Below are positions 1-5,356 of a stretch of DNA of 5,356 bases, piece after piece. Every line of letters starts with the position of its first letter. The first letter of the stretch is position 1. The position numbers and the translations under genes are program-made. The notes under the pieces were generated by a model. That model was given only the letters and a program-made list of their open reading frames with translations. It was not told the origin of the DNA and made no database searches. This DNA comes from CAXCDZ01 sp963981525. GTDB taxonomy: Bacteria > Patescibacteriota > Microgenomatia > UBA1400 > UBA12108. The stretch lies in the NCBI GenBank assembly GCA_963981525.1, contig CAXCDZ010000051.1:1-5356 (forward strand). The letters are read 5' to 3'.

Positions 1-846
1 TTGGTGGGTGGGAATGAGCTTATGTGAGATAAGTGGTCCAAGATAGGGCTCGGTAGCGATAAAGTCGACGCTGTCGATATGCCTATCGGCATGAACAGCG
101 TCAACTGCATACAGCTTATGGCTTATGGCTAACTGTGGGTACTGGGCTGCGAGCCAGGAGAGATTGCGCTTAGTCCCGGCAATAGCGGAGGAGTCGTTGT
201 CTGAGCCCACAACCTGGTTACCAAGAAGCATAGCTTCCATGAGAATCGTGCCAGTGCCACAAAATGGATCAAGAAGGACCCCATTCTCTCCACCAGTGGC
301 GAGGTTGACCATAAGGCGAGCGATCTTGGGGGGGAGCATGCCACGCTTGATATCCTGATATGGGCGTGAGCGGTCACGCTGAGTCCAGTCATCGGCATCC
401 TGGATCCAGACAGTTTTCCCGATTACGAGAGTAGAGTTATGCTCGATAACGGAGAACTCGGCAACGTGCTGCTTGCGGATGGCAATAAGGGAGTGGTCTG
501 AGGTCTCAAAACTGAGGAATCTAACTGGGCGAGTCTCTTTGACCGTGCTTCTGAGGCTGTACAGGTGATGTTCTGAGATGGGATGTTCTGAGTAGTTGGT
601 GATGGCGTGATTTTTGAGTCCAGAGTCTCTGACGAGGGATGTAAGGTCTGAGATGAGTGAGTCGGGTGAGGTAACCTGGACCTCCTTGATCAACCGAGTA
701 ATACCTGCTAGTTCCGGGGCAATCGTGAGAATATCGGAATTGTCAGTTGAGACTAGTTGATCAGAGATAATACTTACTTCTAGCTTGCGCGCAGAGAGCT
801 CGAGTAGGGACATTTTGGGAGAGTGGCCGAGCGTGATGTAGTACAT
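1..846 (-). CDS. Trm11-like RNA methyltransferase, partial (3' end outside window)
   Basis: The frame is open from ATG at 846 to the window edge (282 codons, no stop), so the C-terminus is missing. It is a SAM-dependent methyltransferase of the UPF0020/Trm11 (COG1041-like) type, a family that modifies tRNA guanines, often to N2-methylguanosine at position 10. The N-terminus MYYITLGHSPKMSLLEL resembles the YxxxLGxxPxLSxxEL start of these proteins. Next come RDRSRPYQDIKRGMLPPKIARLM (157-179), which precedes the catalytic domain in the family, and the SAM-binding motif I DPFCGTGTIL (193-202). An acidic residue in GSDND (D216), a motif III DA (249-250) and motif IV TEPYLGP (265-271) complete the fold. 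Archaeal and eukaryotic Trm11 usually have DPPYG at motif IV; EPYLG is a variant I associate with Patescibacteria. A clear THUMP domain cannot be confirmed by eye. The ATG is the first in frame after the rplU stop, which lies in the same frame. The exact target base is unknown. Confidence 0.85.
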   Translation of the reverse strand, partial: MYYITLGHSPKMSLLELSARKLEVSIISDQLVSTDNSDILTIAPELAGITRLIKEVQVTSPDSLISDLTSLVRDSGLKNHAITNYSEHPISEHHLYSLRSTVKETRPVRFLSFETSDHSLIAIRKQHVAEFSVIEHNSTLVIGKTVWIQDADDWTQRDRSRPYQDIKRGMLPPKIARLMVNLATGGENGVLLDPFCGTGTILMEAMLLGNQVVGSDNDSSAIAGTKRNLSWLAAQYPQLAISHKLYAVDAVHADRHIDSVDFIATEPYLGPLISHKLIPTHQ

Positions 847-852
847 AAAATC

Positions 853-858
853 AGTATA
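853..858 (-). promoter_or_regulatory. -10-like element for the leaderless methyltransferase gene
   Basis: TATACT on the minus strand (5 of 6 matches to TATAAT) is followed by GATTTT and then ATG at 846. The 6-base distance is identical to that at rplU. The 36-base gap after rplU contains no Shine-Dalgarno. A -35 is not convincing: the best is TTCGCT with a 16-base spacer, overlapping the end of rplU. This is weaker than the rplU case, since an AT-rich intergenic stretch can give such a hexamer by chance. Confidence 0.45.
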
Positions 859-882
859 CGGTATGGAAGATAGGAGCGAAGA

Positions 883-1275
883 CTAGCTCTTTTTGACTGG
901 AGCTTTTTTGACGGCTGGTTTCTTAGGAGCAGCAGTTTTCTTGGGAGCTGTGTACTTATGTTCTGCGATCTCTGTTACCCTAAGGTCGGTGTAGGTCTGC
1001 CTGTGACCTTTGGTCTTGCGATAGCGAGCCTTGGCTTTGAAGCGGAAAACGCGGATCTTTTTGCCTTTGATGGCTTCTTCGATGACGTCTGCTTTGACAG
1101 TTGCGCCCTCTACGAGTGGTTGGCCTACCCTGACTCCATCCTCGTCTTTTACCAGAAGAACTTGATCAAAAGTAACTGTCTTACCAGGGGCGTCGAGCTT
1201 CTCGATACGGATGAGGTCGCCGAGCTGTACCTGCTCCTGTTTACCGCCTGTTTCGATGATTGCGTAGATATTCAT
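883..1275 (-). CDS. rplU: 50S ribosomal protein bL21
   Basis: Component of the large ribosomal subunit that binds 23S rRNA. The product is 130 aa. Residues 1-104 align by eye with the whole of bL21: MNIYAIIETGGKQEQV at the N-terminus, EKLDAPGKTVTFDQVLLV, the VGQPLVEGATVKADV segment, then basic KARYRKTKGHRQTYTDLRVTEI (83-104), which carries the KGHRQ family signature. Residues 105-130 form an extra tail of Lys, Ala and Pro with repeated APKK/AVKK units. E. coli bL21 (103 aa) lacks it, and it is presumably disordered and RNA-binding. The ATG at 1275 starts exactly at the conserved N-terminus. It has no Shine-Dalgarno but a TATAAT 7-12 bases upstream, suggesting a leaderless message. The usual partner rpmA (bL27) does not follow; a methyltransferase gene starts 36 bases after the TAG stop. 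Confidence 0.97.
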   Translation of the reverse strand: MNIYAIIETGGKQEQVQLGDLIRIEKLDAPGKTVTFDQVLLVKDEDGVRVGQPLVEGATVKADVIEEAIKGKKIRVFRFKAKARYRKTKGHRQTYTDLRVTEIAEHKYTAPKKTAAPKKPAVKKAPVKKS

Positions 1276-1281
1276 ATGGGG

Positions 1282-1290
1282 ATTATACCA
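1282..1290 (-). promoter_or_regulatory. Extended -10 promoter for leaderless rplU
   Basis: The minus strand reads TGGTATAAT, an extended -10 (TGn plus a perfect TATAAT at 1287-1282), followed by CCCCAT and then the rplU ATG at 1275. Six bases between -10 and ATG place transcription initiation at or next to the start codon, so the mRNA would be leaderless. No TTGACA-like -35 is visible at 16-18 nt, which is tolerable with an extended -10. No Shine-Dalgarno precedes the ATG. This is a sequence reading, not a mapped start. Confidence 0.65.
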
Positions 1291-1298
1291 TCCGATCC

Positions 1299-1316
1299 CA
1301 GATAACTCTATATCTG
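1299..1316. repeat. 18-bp inverted repeat upstream of the rplU -10
   Basis: CAGATA and TATCTG form a perfect 6-bp inverted repeat around a 6-base spacer, in the 46-base gap between rodA and rplU. Its centre falls where a -35 element would sit relative to the -10 at 1282-1287. It could be an operator or a weak hairpin after rodA. There is no U-tract, so it is not an intrinsic terminator. A chance origin is possible. Confidence 0.35.
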
Positions 1317-1321
1317 TCTGC

Positions 1322-2395
1322 CTATTTTATCTCTATGAGAGCGCCAGTGCGCCGCTTGGAATTACTGATTGAGCCGGCGATTCCGAGTGAGATAGCAATA
1401 GCCAGAACCGAGCTACCACCGTATGAAACTAGGGGGAGCGTGACTCCGGTAACTGGAGTGATCCCTAGATTCATCCCTATATTAACGAGTGACTGGAAAA
1501 AAATATACCCAAAGATGCCAGCCAGGATGAGCCTACTCTGCCCAGACTCTGTGCTGAGCATAATAGTGGTAAGGCGATAGAGGAGAATGCCGAGCACAAT
1601 AATAATTGCGGCACCACCCAGAAGACCCAGTTCCTCAACTAGTGAAGCAAAAATAAAGTCGGTGTGTCTTTCTGGCAAGAAACGAAGATGTGACTGGGTA
1701 CCCTGCCCTAGGCCTTTGCCGAGAATCCCGCCAGAACCAATCGCGATGATTGATTGGATGACGTTATAGCCTGATCCGAGGGGATCAAGTTCTGGATTAA
1801 GAAATGACTGGATGCGTGCTAGCTGGTAATCTTTGAGGAAATACTGTGAGAATCTGATCATAAGGGCAAGAACAGAAGCCCCAAGACCAAAGATCCAGAA
1901 CGGAGCACGGGCGACAAACAGCTGCGTAATAATAATGGCAATCAAGACTAGCGTGGTACCAAGGTCAGGTTGCTTGAGAATAAGAAGGAGAGGAGGTAGT
2001 ACCCAGAGAGAGATGATTGCTAGATCCTTGATTCTTGTGAGATTCTTTTGAGAAATGATGCGTGAGAAGGCGAGGATAAGAAGAGGCTTGGCTAACTCTG
2101 AGGTCTGGAGGTGAAAGCCAGCAATCGGGATCCACCTGAGTGAACCACGAGTACCTTCGCCAAAAACAAAGGTGAGCGCGAGAAGTGCAAGTGCAAAATA
2201 AAAGCTAATTCTGGAGAAGGCAATATAGACTGCAGAGTCCTGGCTAGAGAGATAGAGATAGATACCAAATCCAATCAGGAGCCAGACAGCTTGGGTAAGT
2301 AATCGCTCTGGTGAGATACTGGCAATTATGACAAGACTAATGGTCGAGAGGACGAGATAAGCGGAGGTAAGCCACCGATCAAGCTTTTTTAACAT
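1322..2395 (-). CDS. rodA: SEDS-family peptidoglycan glycosyltransferase (RodA/FtsW)
   Basis: Integral membrane protein of 357 aa that polymerises lipid II into glycan strands together with a class B penicillin-binding protein. It is hydrophobic throughout, with about ten membrane segments by eye, starting near residues 10-26 and 33-50. Family motifs are all present: GSLRWIPIAGF with QTSELAK (84-103), KQPDLGTT (141-148), SGYNVIQSIIAIGSGG (208-223), LPERHTDFIF (240-249, whose D246 is the expected catalytic aspartate) and GITPVTGVTLPLVSYGGSS (311-329). IQSxIAIGSGG...GKG..QGTQ and the short N-terminus favour RodA (elongation) over FtsW (division), but the two are hard to separate in this group and no PBP or mreB neighbour is in view. 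The ATG lies inside the ileS end (17-base overlap), so translational coupling is likely. AAGG at 2402-2405 with 6 nt spacing is a plausible ribosome binding site. The stop is TAG. Confidence 0.92.
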   Translation of the reverse strand: MLKKLDRWLTSAYLVLSTISLVIIASISPERLLTQAVWLLIGFGIYLYLSSQDSAVYIAFSRISFYFALALLALTFVFGEGTRGSLRWIPIAGFHLQTSELAKPLLILAFSRIISQKNLTRIKDLAIISLWVLPPLLLILKQPDLGTTLVLIAIIITQLFVARAPFWIFGLGASVLALMIRFSQYFLKDYQLARIQSFLNPELDPLGSGYNVIQSIIAIGSGGILGKGLGQGTQSHLRFLPERHTDFIFASLVEELGLLGGAAIIIVLGILLYRLTTIMLSTESGQSRLILAGIFGYIFFQSLVNIGMNLGITPVTGVTLPLVSYGGSSVLAIAISLGIAGSISNSKRRTGALIEIK

Positions 2396-5279
2396 GGGTA
2401 ACCTTGAGCTCTTCCCCTACTTGTAACTCAACAGCGTTAACTCGATCGCGAATCTCTTCTTCCCACTCAGAGGGCCAAGAAGGAAGCTCGACTGTGATGA
2501 TGTCTGTGGGGTTGAGAGAGGCAGTTTTGCGGGCTTTTTGGATGTCGCGCATAAGATCACGGGCGATCCCCTCTTGCTCTAGCTCTGGAGTGAGGACGGT
2601 GTCGAGTGTGGCTGTAAGCTCGTCTCCTTTTGAGTACTCGATACTTTTGACGTTGAGTTCGTCAAGAATTATGGGTGAGAGCTCTTCTGGTAGCTCTGCC
2701 CCGGTAACTGAGATCATGGCAAGAGGTTGTCTGACTCGAATGCCCTCCTTGCGACGTGCAGAGTGACCGAGCTCGACTACCTTTCGAGACTGAGTCATGG
2801 CCTCTTCGAGTTCGGGTGAGATGACCTCACCCCTACAAACTGGCCAATCAGCTAGGTGAACACTCTTACCACCTGTGAGATTGCGGAACATTCTGTCTGG
2901 CATGAATGGCATAAACGGAGAGAGGATGATCGAGAGATCGACCAGAACCTGATGGAGAGTGTGAAGAAGCTCAGGAGAGTTGGATCTAAGGCGCGACCGT
3001 CTGATGTACCAAGTAGAGAGATCTGAGACGAATGACTCCAGTGCTAATGTTGCGCGATACGGATCATACTGATCAAGTGAGTCCTCTACTACTCTGATGG
3101 TGGAGTGGAGGCGGGAAACTAAGAACCGATCAAGAGGATTACTTGACGGTTTGAACTCTGGATCTGGCGACCAGTTGGCGTCTTCTGCGGAGTTAACGAG
3201 ATATCGATAACTATTCCAGAGAATGAGGTGGAACTGCCTGCGAACCTGATCGGCTGCTTTGTAGCCAAAGAGAAGATTATTGACTGGGTTCTGGCGTAAG
3301 TAGAGCCAGCGCATGATGTCTACGCCGATTTTTTCTGCTCCTTCGTTAAACTCAATTGAGTTACCCCAAGACTTGTGCATGGGTCTGCCGTCCTCGGCGA
3401 GCATAGAGGCAAAGCCCAAAACAGTCTGATATGAGTTGGTATCTTCGAGGGCCGTGCTCATGGCCAGCATGGCGTAGAACCAGTTTTTGAACTGACCAGG
3501 GAATGACTCGGTGATAAAGTCAGCTGGGAACCACTCTGACCAATATTTTTTGTCTGCGGTGTAGCTGGGCTTATTCGTATCTGGGTCGATGAGAGTGGAG
3601 AAAGGGACGATCCCGGCGTCTAGCCAGACATTACCAACATCACCAACTCTGTTCACATTTTTACCACATTTTTCACATGCAATAACTACTTGATCAATAT
3701 GTGGTTTGTGTGGGCTATGACCGTCGAAGTCTTTCCAGCCATCGACTGCTTTTTCATGAAGCTCTTCTTTGCTCCCGACAACCTGGAAGTGACCACACTC
3801 ACACTCATAGATGGGGAGTGCGAGTCCCCAGTACCGATTGGGTTTGCTGATCATCCAGTCATGCATATTGGTAAGCCAGTCGATCTCTCTCTTGAGACCA
3901 AAGTCTGGGATCCAGGTAATTTTGTCCACTACACTGAGCATGCGCTCGCGGTAAGTACGTCCGTCCTTGCCCTTTTTGTCCATACTGATGTACCATTCGT
4001 CGGCTACTTTCCAGACTAACTCTGCCTTGCACCTCCAGCAGCCAGGATAGCGGTGTTTGTAGTTATGGATGTCAAAGACCCAGCTCTCTCCCTTTTGATC
4101 CCGCTCTTGTAGGTGGTCGAGAATGAGTTCGGGGTGTTTTTTGGCATTTTGGCCGCTAAGCCAACCTAGACCTTCCAGATAACTAGCCTCGTCATCAATG
4201 ACTGGAACCATGGGGAGACCGCGGAGACGACCAAGCTTAAAATCCTCTGTCCCTGCAGAAACTGCAGTGTGGACGAGCCCAGTGCCTTCGTCAGCGGAGA
4301 TAGGCATAATAAGCTTGTCGGTGGCGACAACTGAGTGGAAAGTCTCTGGATTAGACTCGGCCACTTCCTTGACTGCTGGTAAGTCATCAAATGGGGCGGA
4401 ATAGTGAAGGCCAACGAGCTCGGCGCCGAGAACTGTTTTTACTACCTCATGTTTGGAGTCTGCAAAAATCCGCTCAACTGCGCCAGTTGCTACCCAAAAC
4501 TTATCTCCTGACTCTCCCACCACGCACGAGTACTCCAGTTTTTTCTCTACTGCAACGGCGATGTTGGCAGGGATAGTCCAGGGAGTGGTGGTCCAGACGA
4601 TGAGAAACTCCCCTTCCCTCCCCTTGATTGGGAGCTCGAGATAGATGGCTTTGTGGACCACTTCTTTGTAGTCTTCGGTGAGCATTTCGTGCTGGCTGAT
4701 GGCAGTCTGACAACGTGGGCACCAGGGAACTGATTCGTGACCTTTGTAGATCCAGCCTTCGTTGTGGCAGACCTGCAAGAAATGCCAGATCATGTAGTTG
4801 TTTTCGTCGCTCATGGTGTAGTAGGAGTTGTCCCAGTCCATAAAATAACCGAGACGCTTGCTCTGCTGAGTCTGGACATCCGAGAACTTGGTGACGCGAT
4901 CCTTACATAGCTGGACAAACTTGTCGACGCCGTACTCCTCGATCTGTTGCTTGTTGTGGAAGCCGAGCTCCTTCTCTACCTCTACCTCGACCCAGAGACC
5001 CTGACAATCAAATCCGTTCTGGAAACGCTGTTTGTAACCCCTGAGATTCTTGTATTTTTGCCAGAGATCTTTGTACGTCCTACCCCAGCCGTGATGGACT
5101 CCCATTGGGTTATTGGCGGTGATGGGACCATCGATAAAGGAGAATTTTTTGTCACTATTGTCGTTTTTGTGGAGATACTCGTTAACCAAACCATCCTCAA
5201 AATACTCTTTGAGTAAGACTTCTTCCTCTGCCACGAAATTGGGATTATTGTCGACTGATTGGATCTTATGGTTGGTCAC
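2379..5279 (-). CDS. ileS: Isoleucyl-tRNA synthetase (type-2-like, Patescibacteria subtype)
   Basis: Cytoplasmic class I enzyme that charges tRNA-Ile with isoleucine. The product is 966 aa, full length for the family, from GTG at 5279, chosen for its GAGGAG at 5 nt spacing. Numbered from that start, the Rossmann signature is HHGW (62-65) followed by GRTYKDL, where most class I enzymes have HIGH. The second signature is PMHKS (633-637), followed by WGN, in place of KMSKS. The CP1 editing domain shows WTTTPWT (229-235) and GTGLVHTAVSAGTEDF (332-347), keeping an acidic residue at the editing-site position. Likely zinc-binding cysteines occur as CPRC (187-190), CWRC (414-417) and a CEC...CEKC set (493/495, 535/538). 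The anticodon domain has WYIRRSRLR (757-765), and the C-terminus has VRQPL, ELNVK and TPELEQEGIARD, which resemble the Thermus/eukaryotic-like IleS2 branch. The HHGW/PMHKS pair matches, from memory, IleRS of Microgenomates and some Chloroflexi or Actinobacteria. It sits behind a T-box and overlaps rodA by 17 bases. Confidence 0.96.
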   Translation of the reverse strand: MTNHKIQSVDNNPNFVAEEEVLLKEYFEDGLVNEYLHKNDNSDKKFSFIDGPITANNPMGVHHGWGRTYKDLWQKYKNLRGYKQRFQNGFDCQGLWVEVEVEKELGFHNKQQIEEYGVDKFVQLCKDRVTKFSDVQTQQSKRLGYFMDWDNSYYTMSDENNYMIWHFLQVCHNEGWIYKGHESVPWCPRCQTAISQHEMLTEDYKEVVHKAIYLELPIKGREGEFLIVWTTTPWTIPANIAVAVEKKLEYSCVVGESGDKFWVATGAVERIFADSKHEVVKTVLGAELVGLHYSAPFDDLPAVKEVAESNPETFHSVVATDKLIMPISADEGTGLVHTAVSAGTEDFKLGRLRGLPMVPVIDDEASYLEGLGWLSGQNAKKHPELILDHLQERDQKGESWVFDIHNYKHRYPGCWRCKAELVWKVADEWYISMDKKGKDGRTYRERMLSVVDKITWIPDFGLKREIDWLTNMHDWMISKPNRYWGLALPIYECECGHFQVVGSKEELHEKAVDGWKDFDGHSPHKPHIDQVVIACEKCGKNVNRVGDVGNVWLDAGIVPFSTLIDPDTNKPSYTADKKYWSEWFPADFITESFPGQFKNWFYAMLAMSTALEDTNSYQTVLGFASMLAEDGRPMHKSWGNSIEFNEGAEKIGVDIMRWLYLRQNPVNNLLFGYKAADQVRRQFHLILWNSYRYLVNSAEDANWSPDPEFKPSSNPLDRFLVSRLHSTIRVVEDSLDQYDPYRATLALESFVSDLSTWYIRRSRLRSNSPELLHTLHQVLVDLSIILSPFMPFMPDRMFRNLTGGKSVHLADWPVCRGEVISPELEEAMTQSRKVVELGHSARRKEGIRVRQPLAMISVTGAELPEELSPIILDELNVKSIEYSKGDELTATLDTVLTPELEQEGIARDLMRDIQKARKTASLNPTDIITVELPSWPSEWEEEIRDRVNAVELQVGEELKVTHVKKA

Positions 5280-5284
5280 GGGCA

Positions 5285-5290
5285 CTCCTC
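5285..5290 (-). promoter_or_regulatory. ileS Shine-Dalgarno (GAGGAG), decides the start
   Basis: GAGGAG is followed by five bases (TGCCC) and then GTG at 5279. The longest open frame begins at another GTG (5285-5283) whose G is the last base of this motif, leaving no room for a ribosome binding site. The second GTG, two codons downstream, is therefore the likely start. The same six bases are the target of the proposed T-box sequestration. Confidence 0.8.
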
Positions 5291-5356
5291 ACTAATATTA
5301 CTATTGATGTGCGGACGCCTGAGGGCGTGGTACCACCGTACTTACTTCTTGATTAC
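5285..5356 (-). promoter_or_regulatory. T-box leader (3' half), tRNA-Ile-responsive, probably translational
   Basis: The transcribed strand upstream of ileS contains the T-box core (A5343 down to C5309). It matches the AANNAGGGUGGNACCRCG consensus except for one C in place of G. It folds as helix A1 (5341-5336 with 5314-5309, one A-C mismatch), the 7-nt bulge UGGUACC (5335-5329), helix A2 (5328-5324 with 5319-5315, five perfect pairs) and a CUCA loop. In the T-box family the UGGN of the bulge pairs with the NCCA end of uncharged tRNA. Here N is U, which fits the A discriminator of tRNA-Ile and so the downstream gene. No U-tract follows, which argues against transcription attenuation. The A2 5' strand and loop can instead pair with the ileS Shine-Dalgarno, so translational control is inferred. 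Stem I and the isoleucine specifier codon would lie beyond the right edge, so codon specificity cannot be read here. Confidence 0.88.

Noticed and set aside
129..398. Minus-strand open frame of 89 codons at the left side
   Set aside because: It is a shifted frame over the methyltransferase gene, whose true frame carries the DPFCGTGTIL and TEPYLGP motifs.
567..592. 11-bp direct repeat GATGTTCTGAG with 15-bp period
   Set aside because: It lies within the methyltransferase coding frame and encodes a short SEHPI/SEHHL duplication; too small to support a repeat element.
847..882. Possible terminator between rplU and the methyltransferase gene
   Set aside because: No stem followed by a U-tract is present in the 36-base gap, so read-through is expected.
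958..1305. Plus-strand open frame of 115 codons across rplU
   Set aside because: It is antisense to a clear bL21 gene, has no family resemblance and a Cys/Phe/Asp-rich composition typical of an antisense frame.
3690..4019. Plus-strand open frame of 109 codons within ileS
   Set aside because: It is antisense to conserved IleRS sequence, with no ribosome binding site or recognisable domain.
5280..5285. GTG at 5285 as the ileS start
   Set aside because: It overlaps the Shine-Dalgarno itself; GTG at 5279 has correct 5-nt spacing.

Overview
The window is a compact, almost fully coding stretch with every gene on the minus strand. Read in the direction of transcription (right to left) it holds: the 3' part of a T-box leader, ileS (isoleucyl-tRNA synthetase), a rodA/ftsW-type SEDS glycosyltransferase gene overlapping the end of ileS, rplU (ribosomal protein bL21), and the first 282 codons of a Trm11-like RNA methyltransferase gene that runs off the left edge. 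No mobile element, CRISPR array, tRNA or rRNA gene is visible, and no non-coding stretch exceeds about 80 bases.

The organism looks like a member of the Patescibacteria (Candidate Phyla Radiation), possibly of the Microgenomates kind. The grounds are the IleRS subtype (HHGW in place of the class I HIGH motif, PMHKS in place of KMSKS, type-2-like C-terminus), the methyltransferase with an EPYLG catalytic motif, the roughly 50% GC content judged by eye, and the dense gene packing. This is recognition from memory rather than a search, so the placement is moderate confidence. UGA acts as a stop (ileS), so the code is not the Gracilibacteria type in which UGA is read as glycine.

The most informative non-coding signal is at the right edge. 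Upstream of ileS lies a near-perfect T-box element: a 7-nt UGGUACC bulge between two helices. Its variable base (U) matches the A discriminator expected of tRNA-Ile. No run of U follows it. Instead, the hairpin loop and 5' strand of the second helix can pair with the ileS Shine-Dalgarno sequence. This points to a translational T-box that lets uncharged tRNA-Ile turn on ileS translation. The stem I and specifier loop lie beyond the window.

The second theme is start-signal architecture. ileS and rodA have Shine-Dalgarno-like sequences. rplU and the methyltransferase gene each have a -10-like hexamer (TATAAT and TATACT) ending exactly 6 nt before the ATG, the spacing expected of leaderless transcripts. 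The four genes may therefore be one read-through operon with internal promoters. Functionally they cover translation (tRNA charging, ribosome, RNA modification) and cell wall elongation or division.
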